From NCBI GenBank assembly GCA_910586825.1, contig CAJUJF010000014.1, positions 1 to 45,603 on the forward strand: a stretch of 45,603 bases of DNA. The letters run 5' to 3'. This DNA comes from an uncultured Christensenellaceae bacterium. Lineage in GTDB: Bacteria > Bacillota > Clostridia > Christensenellales > Borkfalkiaceae. The translations under genes and the position numbers were made by a program. Position 1 is the first letter of the stretch; each line of letters starts with the position of its first letter. The notes under the pieces were generated by a model that was given only the letters and a program-made list of their open reading frames with translations, had not been told where the DNA came from and ran no database searches. This document shows, one piece after another, positions 38,904 to 45,603 of this stretch.

Positions 38904-39719
38904 TTATTCTTTTACGACGTACACGACGCCCGCGGCGTTCGGCCCGATATGCGCGCCTACCGCGCAGTTGATGCGGAAAATACGCTCGCCTTCTCGTCCC
39001 GCCTGCCGCATGACTTCGCGCGGCGGAACGTCGGTATCCGTCTGCAAAAAGTACACGGGGAAGTTTTCGTCGATCGCGTCTTTTTTCATCGTGTCGGCGA
39101 GCGCGCGCAACGCCTTTTTCTGTCCGTGCGCCCTGCCGTCCATCACGACCGCGCCCTGTTCGGTAAACGTAATGAGCGGTTTGATTCCGAGCAGTCCGCC
39201 CACGATCGCCATGCTTTTTTTGATTCTTCCGCCCTTATACAGATATTCGAGGGTGTCAAGACAGGCATGAATCCGCAAACGGGGACGCAACGCGTCGAGC
39301 AGCTCCGTGACCTCGTCCGCCGTTTTATCGCGGTTTCGGCACGCGGTCTCTACCATGATGCGCAGCATCGCCGTCGTGGCGTGCGAATCGTAAACGTGCA
39401 CGTTGGTAAACCCGCCCTCGCGCACGGCAAGCCGCGCCGCTTCCACCGTCCCCGACAGGGCGGAAGAAAGCAGGATCACGAGCGTCTCCTCGCCCTCCGT
39501 CTGCACGAATTCGTCGATAAACTGTTGCGCGGAAGGCAGGGAACTGTGCGGAAATTCTCCCCCGACGAGTCGGCGGTAAAATTCGTCTTTTTTCAGTTCC
39601 CGCTCTTCGAGAAACGCTTCGTTGCCGAACACGACGGTGAGCGGCACGATCCGGATCCCGAGCTCTTTCGCCTCCTCTTCCGTGATCTCCGCCGAAGAAT
39701 CGGTAATAATTCTCAACAT
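38904..39719 (-). CDS. DegV family fatty-acid-binding protein
   Basis: DegV/FakB proteins bind a fatty acid and present it to the kinase FakA for phosphorylation and incorporation into lipid. The 271-residue product begins IITDSSAEI, the family start. It carries SSLPSAQQF (the TSxPS-like binding loop), LSSALSGTVEAA and LEYLYKGGRI. These are standard DegV blocks, and the length is normal. It overlaps the end of marR by seven bases, so both are made from the marR promoter. No fakA adjoins. The pairing with a MarR regulator recalls FabT-type control of lipid genes, which is inference. Confidence 0.92.
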   Translation of the reverse strand: MLRIITDSSAEITEEEAKELGIRIVPLTVVFGNEAFLEERELKKDEFYRRLVGGEFPHSSLPSAQQFIDEFVQTEGEETLVILLSSALSGTVEAARLAVREGGFTNVHVYDSHATTAMLRIMVETACRNRDKTADEVTELLDALRPRLRIHACLDTLEYLYKGGRIKKSMAIVGGLLGIKPLITFTEQGAVVMDGRAHGQKKALRALADTMKKDAIDENFPVYFLQTDTDVPPREVMRQAGREGERIFRINCAVGAHIGPNAAGVVYVVKE

Positions 39720-40156
39720 GACTGTTTTCCCTCCTCGATCTGTATCTGACCGATAAATTTTTCAAAGATCCCTTCGATTTTCAAAAGTTCTTCTTCGTTG
39801 AATTTCTTTTTAAGCTGATTGAAAATGTACCGCCCGTACGCCATATCGCTGTGATAATAGCGCATGAATTTTTCCGTCACCGACAGACGGAACGTATTCT
39901 TTTTATCGGTGCCGCACTTGACGACGTATCCCTTGTCGATCAGCGATTTCACGCGGTACGTCGCGTTCGGTTGCGAAATGCAGAGCGCGTTGGCAAATTC
40001 GGTGATCGTGGGATTCCCCATCAGATAGATGATCTCCACCGAAAAGAAGTCCGACGCCGTAAGCGTCGATTCCCGCTGTCCGAGGATGGAAAATATGTGC
40101 CGATAAAGATTGATCCGGAACGCTTTATAGATTTCGTCGAATTTTTCTTCGATCAT
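39713..40156 (-). CDS. MarR-family transcriptional regulator
   Basis: This is a dimeric winged-helix regulator, often released by small ligands. The 147-residue product has the MarR fold: N-terminal dimer helices, then the DNA-binding domain (about 45-110) with PTITEFANALCISQPNATYRVKSLIDKGYV and the wing KKNTFRLSVTEK. GAGG lies seven bases before the ATG. It is co-transcribed with degV. An imperfect palindrome lies in its leader and a matching perfect one upstream in the neighbouring terminator, fitting autoregulation. Confidence 0.92.
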   Translation of the reverse strand: MIEEKFDEIYKAFRINLYRHIFSILGQRESTLTASDFFSVEIIYLMGNPTITEFANALCISQPNATYRVKSLIDKGYVVKCGTDKKNTFRLSVTEKFMRYYHSDMAYGRYIFNQLKKKFNEEELLKIEGIFEKFIGQIQIEEGKQSC

Positions 40157-40170
40157 CGCCGCGCCTCATC

Positions 40171-40218
40171 TACTTAAAATTCTTTATGTATTATATCGTA
40201 TATGCATATTATAGTCAA
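40171..40218 (-). promoter_or_regulatory. marR promoter with operator candidate
   Basis: On the minus strand TTGACT (40213-40218), 17 nt, TATAAT (40190-40195). Just downstream of the -10 lies TACTTAAA-ATTC-TTTATGTA (40171-40190, plus strand), arms matching at seven of eight positions. Confidence 0.75.
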
Positions 40219-40220
40219 TA

Positions 40221-40265
40221 AAAATTGCCCGCATTACTTAAAAATTTTTAAGTAATGCGGGCAAT
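40221..40265 (-). terminator. 42-bp perfect palindrome: transporter terminator with operator-like core
   Basis: Arms of 21 bp meet at 40244/40245 (40224-40265). On the minus strand a T-tract follows, so it terminates the ABC transporter operon. Its core, TACTTAAA-AATT-TTTAAGTA (40235-40254), carries the same half-site as the marR operator candidate, 64 bp away centre to centre. Confidence 0.85.
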
Positions 40266-40280
40266 TCGGAAATTTTCCGA

Positions 40281-41411
40281 TTATTCCGCCGCAAAAACGC
40301 GCGCGGACGTTTTTCCCATGCGCAAAGTGAAATAACCCATCGCAAGTTCGAAGAGTACGGCAAAGACCGCAAGCACGATCAGGAACACAACCGTTTCGAA
40401 GCGATATGCGGGCACGTCCGGCATGTCGCGGAAGATCGTATCGATCATCAGTTTCATCAGCCCGTATTGGTACGCCGTACCGACCGCGAAACCGCAATAC
40501 GCCGGAATGCGATATCCTCCGAGTACGGCGCGCCCGCACTCCGCAAGCGTGTAACCGTGCGCCTTCATCACGGCGACCGTGCGCGCGTTCGCCGCCGCGA
40601 GCGAGGTAAACGCCAGAATCAGCGCCGTCCCCGCCAGCACGATCCCGATGCAGAAGATGATCGCGCCCATGATTTCGTTGGCATAGTCTCTCATGGAAAA
40701 GGACATTTGCATCATGGAAGCGAAACAGAAAGAGGCGAACGCGACGAAAAACACGAGCGACTTCTTGCTTTTCAGCGTCGCGGCGCGAAGCTCCCGCAAG
40801 AACGGGCGATCGGACGATCCCGCTCTTCCGCCGCCCGAAATCGCCTCCCGTCCGCGCATGAGCGAAAGCGCGGACGGGCGCAAGCGCAACAACGCCGCAA
40901 GCACGGCGAGCGCGGAAAAAGCCGCGGCGGGGAGGAGTACGAGCAGGGCGAGCAGTTCGCCGTGAAAGGTAAGCGGAATTTCGGGCAGCCCGCCGTCTCC
41001 CATCGCGTCGTAGATCAAGGGAGAAACGGCGTATCCGCCGCCAAATCCGACCGCGCACCCGACGAGGACGCTCGACCCGAATACCCAGAACCCGACCGCG
41101 ATCCGCAGATCCGAATATCCCATCGCCTTTAACAGTCCCAACTGTCGGGCGTGCGCGTCGACGTAGAGCTTCACGTAGAACGCCAGCAGAACGACGGAAA
41201 CGGCAAGCAGACAGCCGCCGCTGATTGCGCAGACCAACTTCGCCGTGAGTAGTTGCGCTTCGTAAAGCGGCATCAGATCCGCGGAAACCGCGTCCCGCAC
41301 CGCCAGCGCGTCCAAGTAGAAATTCAGAAAAAAAGTACACACGAATACCGCGCATCCGCTCATCACGGCAATGCCGAGCAGTTTCAACCCGTCTTTCAAT
41401 CCCACCGTCAT
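40281..41411 (-). CDS. FtsX/MacB-type ABC transporter permease
   Basis: This is the membrane subunit of a type VII-like ABC system. The 376-residue product has an N-terminal helix (about 12-32) and two FtsX-type blocks of three helices each (about 58-180 and 225-365). Each block has the coupling segment LLKAMGYSDLRIA or VMKAHGYTLAECG, where the ATPase docks. The extracytoplasmic domain after helix 1 is very short, so this is not a MacB with a large periplasmic part. It starts three bases after the ATPase stops and is the last gene of tetR-ATPase-permease. The substrate is unknown. Confidence 0.9.
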   Translation of the reverse strand: MTVGLKDGLKLLGIAVMSGCAVFVCTFFLNFYLDALAVRDAVSADLMPLYEAQLLTAKLVCAISGGCLLAVSVVLLAFYVKLYVDAHARQLGLLKAMGYSDLRIAVGFWVFGSSVLVGCAVGFGGGYAVSPLIYDAMGDGGLPEIPLTFHGELLALLVLLPAAAFSALAVLAALLRLRPSALSLMRGREAISGGGRAGSSDRPFLRELRAATLKSKKSLVFFVAFASFCFASMMQMSFSMRDYANEIMGAIIFCIGIVLAGTALILAFTSLAAANARTVAVMKAHGYTLAECGRAVLGGYRIPAYCGFAVGTAYQYGLMKLMIDTIFRDMPDVPAYRFETVVFLIVLAVFAVLFELAMGYFTLRMGKTSARVFAAE

Positions 41412-41414
41412 ACG

Positions 41415-42107
41415 CTACCACCCGATCTCGTACGCGCTTTTTTTCGCGGTATTTCGGTACGTTTCCGCGATCTTGCCGCTGTTCATACGAATTACCGTGT
41501 CGCCGAGTTCGGCGACAGCGGGATTGTGCGTCACCATCACCGCCGTAAATCCCCGCTCTTTCTGCAATCTCAACAGATGATCGAGAACGTTTCGCCCCGT
41601 TTCTTCGTCGAGCGCGCCCGTCGGCTCGTCGAGAAAAAGCGCCCTCGGCTCCTTCGCCAGCGCGCGAGCGATGCTCACCCGCTGCTGTTCCCCGCCGGAC
41701 AATTCCGCAGGACGGCGGCCGCGCTTTTCTTCCAAGCCTACGGCGGCGATCTCTCGCATGTAGTCGCGATTCCCCGCAAGGTTCGCCCCCAATTTCACGT
41801 TTCCCTCCACCGTCAGATGCGGCAGGAGAAAATATTGCTGAAACACAAACCCGACCGTACGTTTGCGGAAATCGGTGCGCTCTTTTTCCGTCATGGCAGT
41901 CAGCTCTTCCCCGAACACCGTGACCGTCCCGCCGTCGGCGGGTTCGAGTCCTGACAGCACCGAGAGCAATGTGGACTTTCCGGATCCCGACGCGCCGAGG
42001 ATCACGGCAAGCTCGCCTTGCCCGATTTCAAGCGAAACCCCTTTCAGAACGGACGCCACCGTCTTTCCGTTGGTATAGTTTTTGACGACGTTTTCGGCGC
42101 GGATCAT
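41415..42107 (-). CDS. ABC transporter ATP-binding protein (LolD/MacB type)
   Basis: This is the ATPase partner of the permease. The 230-residue product has Walker A GASGSGKST, Q-loop FVFQQYFLLPHLT, signature LSGGEQQR, Walker B ALFLDEPTGALDEETG and the H-loop VMVTHNP. All motifs are intact. The ATG at 42107 overlaps the tetR stop codon as ATGA, so translation is coupled and the longer in-frame reading is not needed. The LDEPTGALD form is typical of the MacB/LolD group that pairs with FtsX permeases. Confidence 0.95.
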   Translation of the reverse strand: MIRAENVVKNYTNGKTVASVLKGVSLEIGQGELAVILGASGSGKSTLLSVLSGLEPADGGTVTVFGEELTAMTEKERTDFRKRTVGFVFQQYFLLPHLTVEGNVKLGANLAGNRDYMREIAAVGLEEKRGRRPAELSGGEQQRVSIARALAKEPRALFLDEPTGALDEETGRNVLDHLLRLQKERGFTAVMVTHNPAVAELGDTVIRMNSGKIAETYRNTAKKSAYEIGW

Positions 42108-42679
42108 GCGATTCCCTCCGTTTGCAGTTTGCGATGCAACGCGAGAAATATTTCCGTCAGCATCGTCTCGATCTCTTCGGGCGCGAACGCGCACGCGCGC
42201 GTCGCGCACAGCGTTGCGATCCCGTGCGAATACACCCATAAATGGCGGTACAGCCAATCCGCCTGTTCCCGCGATACCGAATACGCGTCCGTCACCGATT
42301 TTACGATCGCGGCGTAATTTTCGTCGATCTGCGGCAGAATGCCGCGCACCCCTTCGCCGTGCTTCCCCATGAACAGCAGACGGAAGAGTTGCGGCTCGTC
42401 GCACGCAAAGCGGATATACGCCGCGCCGACTCCGCGGAACGCGATTTTTTCCTGTAACCCGATCGCGATATAACCCGTATTGTAAAGATCGCGCGCGGCG
42501 CGCACGGTATCCCGCAACACTTCCTCCATGCCCGAAAAGAGGGTAAAGATCGGGCGCGCGGAACTTCCGAGCCGCGCCCCCAACTCCCGCGCGGTGAGCG
42601 CGTCGAATCCATTTTCTCTGACGATCCCCAGCGCGGCGGAAATCACTTCTTCTTTCGCAAACTTCGCTTTCGGCGGCAT
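42104..42679 (-). CDS. TetR-family transcriptional regulator
   Basis: This is a ligand-responsive repressor. The 191-residue product has the TetR helix-turn-helix (about 8-55: EEVISAALGIVRENGFDALTAR and LGSSARPIFTLFSGMEEV). The ligand domain begins YNTGYIAIGLQE and resembles the TetR C-terminal WHG-like family (DWLYRHLWVYSHGIATL). GGAGGA precedes the ATG. It heads the ABC transporter operon and its leader holds two tandem operator copies, so it probably represses itself and the transporter. Confidence 0.93.
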   Translation of the reverse strand: MPPKAKFAKEEVISAALGIVRENGFDALTARELGARLGSSARPIFTLFSGMEEVLRDTVRAARDLYNTGYIAIGLQEKIAFRGVGAAYIRFACDEPQLFRLLFMGKHGEGVRGILPQIDENYAAIVKSVTDAYSVSREQADWLYRHLWVYSHGIATLCATRACAFAPEEIETMLTEIFLALHRKLQTEGIA

Positions 42680-42696
42680 ACCGTCCTCCTCAATTT

Positions 42697-42724
42697 AAAA
42701 CGTTTGTTTTAAAACGCCTGTTTT
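42697..42724. promoter_or_regulatory. Tandem TetR operators
   Basis: Two adjoining 14-bp units, AAAACGTTTGTTTT (42697-42710) and AAAACGCCTGTTTT (42711-42724), share AAAAC/GTTTT arms with four central bases. They lie between the -10 box and the ribosome binding site of tetR. Confidence 0.7.
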
Positions 42725-42726
42725 AT

Positions 42727-42762
42727 ATTATATGCAAAACAATCCGCTTGTCAAGCGGATTG
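42727..42762 (-). promoter_or_regulatory. tetR promoter whose -35 sits in a perfect palindrome
   Basis: On the minus strand TTGACA (42749-42754), 16 nt, TATAAT (42727-42732). The -35 is centred in CAATCCGCTTG-T-CAAGCGGATTG (42740-42762), 11-bp arms. That stem, followed by TTTT on minus, may also terminate the upstream XRE pair. Confidence 0.75.
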
Positions 42763-42773
42763 TCACAATAAGT

Positions 42774-42977
42774 TTAAACTTTTCTTCCGAGCAACTCGTC
42801 GATGGAAATATTGTAATAATCGGCAAGCTTCACGCAAAAGATGACGTTCGGCTGTACCTTTCCGCTCTCCCACCGGCTTAAATTGGCAACGCTGATGCCC
42901 GTTTCTTTGGAAACGTCGAGCAAGGTTTTGTTCCTTATCGTTCTATGATTCTTTATCACTGCGCTGTAATCTTTCAT
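42774..42977 (-). CDS. XRE-family regulator (second of a tandem pair)
   Basis: The 67-residue product is a bare Cro/C1 helix-turn-helix: KTLLDVSKETGISVANLSRWESG, then the conserved NVIFCVKLADYYNISIDELLGR tail. It is clearly paralogous to the gene upstream (ISRWE and the PNxxFC...ISIDEL block). AAAGGA precedes the ATG. The two are 33 bases apart and co-transcribed. The region is AT-richer than the genome to the left, suggesting acquisition. Confidence 0.88.
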   Translation of the reverse strand: MKDYSAVIKNHRTIRNKTLLDVSKETGISVANLSRWESGKVQPNVIFCVKLADYYNISIDELLGRKV

Positions 42978-43010
42978 ATCGCCATCCTTTGTAAATTTAT
43001 TTTTTGATTT

Positions 43011-43217
43011 CTATTTCTTTTTTTCTCTTCCGACGAGTTCATCGATCGATATATCGTAAAATTCCGCCAAAGCAATGCAAAAAGTTATGTTCGGTGCCAC
43101 TTCGTCTTTTTCCCAACGGCTGATATTCTGCTGTGAAGTGTGTATCTTTTCCGCCAACTCACGCTGGCTCAATTTCGTTTTCTGTCTCTGATATTTTAAT
43201 TCTTCGCCGTAACTCAT
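43011..43217 (-). CDS. XRE-family regulator (first of a tandem pair)
   Basis: The 68-residue product is a single Cro/C1 helix-turn-helix: LSQRELAEKIHTSQQNISRWEKD, then APNITFCIALAEFYDISIDELVGR. No other domain is present. AAGGAAGG precedes the ATG. It is divergent from the MATE exporter, with about 370 bases between, so control of the exporter is possible. Two near-identical regulators in series may form heterodimers or compete for the same sites; neither is shown by the sequence. Confidence 0.88.
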   Translation of the reverse strand: MSYGEELKYQRQKTKLSQRELAEKIHTSQQNISRWEKDEVAPNITFCIALAEFYDISIDELVGREKKK

Positions 43218-43588
43218 TTTTTACCTTCCTTTGAAATTTTAACACAAAATCCTGTCGATTGTCCTTCAAACACAAATATGTGTTACATAATGGAATAATT
43301 TAGCCAAGCAACAAAATGCTTTCCTGTTTAACGTTATCTAATAACAATTATGAACGGCAAATCGGAAAACACGAAACTTATTTTAATCCGAAAAAATTGC
43401 GGTCAAAAAGCTTCGTAGGGCGAACGGGCTTATAAAGCGAAGCGCTATCAGTGTAGTGAGCGACTCATAGCAACGACTTGTATTTTTACGTTTAACATGG
43501 TATAATGCCTGTACCATAAACAGTAATTTAACAAAAGATTGTTTTCAATGAATAAGAAAATTATAATCGCATTGGGTTGAATGCAGGA
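43218..43588. other. AT-rich control region between XRE pair and MATE exporter
   Basis: No gene is seen. The region holds an inverted repeat, AACACA-AATA-TGTGTT (about 43268-43283), a possible XRE site, and two tandem plus-strand promoters just before the MATE gene. Around 43425-43475 is a GC-richer stretch with short repeats that I could not assign. Confidence 0.5.
43478..43567 (+). promoter_or_regulatory. Tandem promoters of the MATE gene
   Basis: P1: TTGTAT (43478-43483), 17 nt, TATAAT (43501-43506). P2: TTGTTT (43539-43544), 17 nt, TATAAT (43562-43567). Confidence 0.65.
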
Positions 43589-44971
43589 ATGAGTTCAAAA
43601 ATAGGCATAAAAAAAACGGTAGACCTAACGGAAGGTTCGATACCGAAAAAACTTTTGTTATTTGCGCTGCCGCTCATTATAGGCAATATATTGCAGCAGT
43701 TTTATAACATTGTAGATACGATTGTAGTCGGTAAGTATCTTGGGGAAGATGCGCTTGCTGCGGTAGGTTCTGCTTATACGATAATGATTTTGATTACGTC
43801 GATTATTATCGGACTTTGTATGGGAGCAAGCGTATTTTTTTCTATTCGCTTCGGACAAAAAGATTATGGCGGAATAAGGCAGTCTTTTTTCATTTCTTTT
43901 GTTGGTATTTTCATTGTTACAATCGCATTAAATGCGTTTGCATACGCTTTACTTAACGTCTTAATAAATTTAATGAGTATCCCGATAGAAATTCAAGCAA
44001 TGTTCAAAGAGTATATGCTTGTAATTTTTTCCGGTATCTTTGCTGTATTTCTATATAATATTTTTTCAAATCTTCTGCGAGCCGTAGGCAATTCCCTAAT
44101 ACCGTTGGTGTTTCTTGCGGTGTCTGCCATAACGAATGTTGTTCTTGATTTGGTGTTTATTCTCTACTGTAAATGGGGCGTTATCGGTGCTGCGGCGGCA
44201 ACGGTAATTGCACAGTATCTTTCGGGCATAGGCATAATGCTGTATTATTTTATATTCGGAAGCGATCTTCGAGTTAAGAAAGCGGATATGAAATGGGATA
44301 AACACATTTTCAAAGAAATATCACGGCTTTCCGCAATGACCTGTATTCAGCAGTCTATAATGAATTTAGGTATTTTAATGGTACAGGGGTTGGTAAACAG
44401 TTTCGGAACAGCAGTTATGGCGGCTTTTGCCGCAGGCGTAAAAATAGACACCCTTGCATATTCGCCCGTACAGGATTTTGGGAATGCTTTTTCATCTTTT
44501 GTCGCGCAAAATTACGGAGCGGAAAAGAAAGAACGGGTAAAAAAGGGGGTAAAGACTGCGGGATTTATGCTTATTTGCTTTTGCGCGCTGATAAGCCTTA
44601 TTGTATGTTTGCTTGCAAGTCAGCTTATGACCGTATTCATTGATGCGGAAAATGTCAATGTAATTACAATAGGCGTTAAGTATCTACGAATAGAAGGCGC
44701 TTGCTATATCGGAATTGGGCTGTTGTTTATGCTGTATGGGTATTTCCGCGCAATCAATAAACCCGCTTTGTCTATCATACTTACCGTTATATCGCTTGGC
44801 GTTCGCGTTGCGTTATCATATATTCTCGTCTATTGCACAAATATCGGAGAAATCGGTATTTGGATATCCATACCGATCGGTTGGCTGCTTGCCGACATTA
44901 CGGGAATCATATATGGACTTATTCTGAATAAGAAAGTAAATAGTAAGGATTCGACTTGTCTAACATCGTGA
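43589..44971 (+). CDS. MATE-family multidrug/sodium antiporter
   Basis: MATE exporters expel organic cations or drugs against Na+ or H+. The 460-residue product has 12 hydrophobic segments in two pseudo-repeats. The N-terminal family block is PLIIGNILQQFYNIVDTIVVGKYLGEDALAAVG, and the second half has the matching FGNAFSSFVAQNYGAEK. The start is uncertain: the ATG at 43589 has only AGGA directly beside it, and a TTG at 43577 is the other choice. No good Shine-Dalgarno site exists for either. Codon use and base composition are AT-rich, unlike the core genes, suggesting transfer. It is closed by a strong terminator. Confidence 0.92.
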   Translation: MSSKIGIKKTVDLTEGSIPKKLLLFALPLIIGNILQQFYNIVDTIVVGKYLGEDALAAVGSAYTIMILITSIIIGLCMGASVFFSIRFGQKDYGGIRQSFFISFVGIFIVTIALNAFAYALLNVLINLMSIPIEIQAMFKEYMLVIFSGIFAVFLYNIFSNLLRAVGNSLIPLVFLAVSAITNVVLDLVFILYCKWGVIGAAAATVIAQYLSGIGIMLYYFIFGSDLRVKKADMKWDKHIFKEISRLSAMTCIQQSIMNLGILMVQGLVNSFGTAVMAAFAAGVKIDTLAYSPVQDFGNAFSSFVAQNYGAEKKERVKKGVKTAGFMLICFCALISLIVCLLASQLMTVFIDAENVNVITIGVKYLRIEGACYIGIGLLFMLYGYFRAINKPALSIILTVISLGVRVALSYILVYCTNIGEIGIWISIPIGWLLADITGIIYGLILNKKVNSKDSTCLTS

Positions 44972-45032
44972 TTACGCCTTTTTGTGGTTCGGCATTAAAT
45001 TTCATTTTATATTACTTTCATGATGTATATAA

Positions 45033-45067
45033 AGGCTCTCGGAAAAATCTTCCGAGAGCCTTTTTTC
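45033..45067 (+). terminator. Terminator after the MATE gene
   Basis: A 12-bp stem, AGGCTCTCGGAA with its complement (45033-45061), is followed by TTTTTT. Confidence 0.93.
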
Positions 45068-45371
45068 ATTGCTTAAAAGCACGACTCTAAAAATTTTAGT
45101 GTTAATTCCCTACGGGATGTGCGCATTTCTGCGATCCCAGTTGATTCGATCGGAAGCCCTTCTCCGTACAGAGCCAAGGCGACGACGCCTCGGTACAGGC
45201 GCTTCCGTACTGATGCAATGATCTTTCGATGATTGCGGTTTCATGCTTTTCCGCTGAAAATCTTTTTTATCCTTTGTATTGCCGATACGGTCGGTTCCGC
45301 TGTCGGCATCGGGGAAGTCGGACGGCGTTCGATCGCCGAAATCGGTTTATATCAAACTTGTTTCCGTCCGA
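45068..45371. other. Gene-free stretch with folded repeats
   Basis: No supported gene. A long imperfect hairpin spans about 45150-45206: GGAAGC/GCTTCC outside, GTAC/GTAC in the middle, AGGCG-ACGA-CGCCT at the tip. A smaller one, GCAATGATC/GATGATTGC, lies near 45213-45235. These may be decayed coding sequence or an RNA element. Confidence 0.4.
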
Positions 45372-45437
45372 TCAGATTGCAAGTAACAAAAAAACCGAAC
45401 CAATGAGCAAAACCATTGTTGTAAACGCTTTTTTCAT
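45372..45437 (-). CDS. 21-residue hydrophobic peptide
   Basis: On the minus strand GGGAGG (45443-45448) lies five bases before the ATG at 45437. A 21-codon ORF follows: MKKAFTTMVLL, then a hydrophobic stretch ending LLLAI, stop TGA. Two Lys and a membrane-length hydrophobic run make it either a small membrane protein or the stump of a signal peptide from a broken secreted-protein gene. The frames after the stop give no clear continuation. A 10-bp inverted repeat (45447-45456 with 45472-45481) would enclose the first two bases of the ribosome binding site. It lies just downstream of the rRNA operon terminator. Confidence 0.4.
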   Translation of the reverse strand: MKKAFTTMVLLIGSVFLLLAI

Positions 45438-45446
45438 TGTTTCCTC

Positions 45447-45481
45447 CCGTTGATTCATGATATGCATCTTCGAATCAACGG
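45447..45481. repeat. Inverted repeat overlapping the small-peptide ribosome binding site
   Basis: CCGTTGATTC (45447-45456) and GAATCAACGG (45472-45481) are perfect 10-bp arms around 15 bases. On the minus strand the 3' arm runs into GGGAGG. Confidence 0.6.
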
Positions 45482-45514
45482 TTTCATATAACAGTCTTAT
45501 GTTTCTTGCAGATA

Positions 45515-45543
45515 GAAAAAGACGCTTGCAATCGCAAGCGTCT
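45515..45543 (-). terminator. rRNA operon terminator
   Basis: AGACGCTTGC (45520-45529) pairs with GCAAGCGTCT (45534-45543); the minus strand continues TTTTTC. It lies eight bases past the 5S gene. Confidence 0.9.
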
Positions 45544-45550
45544 AATTGAA

Positions 45551-45603
45551 AGGCGGCAACTACCTATCCTCCCGGGCTGTTAGGCCAAGTACTTTGGGCG
45601 TAA
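45551..45603 (-). rRNA. rrf: 5S ribosomal RNA, 3' part (cut by the window edge)
   Basis: The minus strand reads AGTACTTGG, then GCCCGGGAGGATAGGTAG and TTGCCGCC, the conserved 3' half of bacterial 5S rRNA. The rest lies beyond the window. It marks the end of an rRNA operon running leftwards; no tRNA follows it. Confidence 0.88.

Noticed and set aside
43218..43588. A riboswitch (for example a guanidine type) before the MATE exporter.
   Set aside because: Most of the structured-looking sequence lies upstream of both promoters and so is not transcribed with the gene; no known riboswitch core was seen.
1..45603. CRISPR arrays, insertion sequences, integrases or attachment sites.
   Set aside because: No regularly spaced repeats, transposase or recombinase motifs, or tRNA-end duplications were seen on either strand.

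Overview
The window looks like a chromosomal segment of a spore-forming, Gram-positive, fairly GC-rich bacterium of the Clostridia. The grounds are the sporulation genes spoIVFA-spoIVFB, spoVT with a spoVB-type flippase and a SipL-like coat protein, a Veg protein, Firmicute-type gene order (spoIVFA-spoIVFB-rng-rplU-rpmA; spoVT-yabM-yabN; veg beside ispE), and strong AAGGAG ribosome binding sites with TTGACA-N17-TATAAT promoters. The species cannot be named from the sequence. Nearly all genes are core genes; the accessory part is the ABC-F resistance gene, the 38 kb small-protein cassette, and the AT-rich right end.

Layout. 1-0.5 kb: four tRNA genes (Val, Gly, Cys, Leu) on the minus strand. 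0.6-5.2 kb: rpmA, rplU, rng, spoIVFB, spoIVFA on minus, interrupted by one plus-strand gene of unknown function. 5.3-10.8 kb: a P-loop kinase, tcdA with a cysteine desulfurase, a phosphotransferase-fold kinase, a coiled-coil membrane protein and ispE. 10.8-12.7 kb: SipL-like coat protein and divergent veg. 12.7-14.4 kb: an Lsa/Vga-like ABC-F protein behind a leader with a six-codon ORF and an intrinsic terminator. 14.7-19.4 kb: gyrB-gyrA. 19.5-23.9 kb: spoVT, spoVB-like, yabN (mazG), dus. 23.9-30.0 kb: uvrB-uvrA and an aminotransferase behind a probable LexA box. 30.0-32.6 kb: glnS and two small winged-helix/membrane proteins. 32.6-38.0 kb (plus): CotH lipoprotein, glyS, a family 2 glycosyltransferase and a PlsC-type acyltransferase. 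38.0-38.9 kb: an XRE regulator divergent from two related cysteine-rich proteins. 38.9-42.8 kb: marR-degV and a tetR-ABC transporter operon. 42.8-45.6 kb: AT-rich DNA with two XRE regulators, a MATE exporter, a tiny membrane peptide, and the 3' end of a 5S rRNA gene that closes an rRNA operon coming in from the right.

How it fits together. Several blocks are functional units: the SpoIVFA/SpoIVFB sigma-K processing pair, the TcdA/desulfurase tRNA-modification pair, the gyrase operon, the SOS excision-repair operon, and three regulator-plus-target units in the right third with readable operators. The most notable observations are regulatory: three genes with consensus promoters that place the start codon at the predicted transcription start (leaderless mRNAs), the attenuator ahead of the ABC-F gene, a 28-bp alternating purine-pyrimidine palindrome in the gyrB leader, matching MarR half-sites in the marR promoter and inside the adjoining terminator, and tandem operators at tetR.
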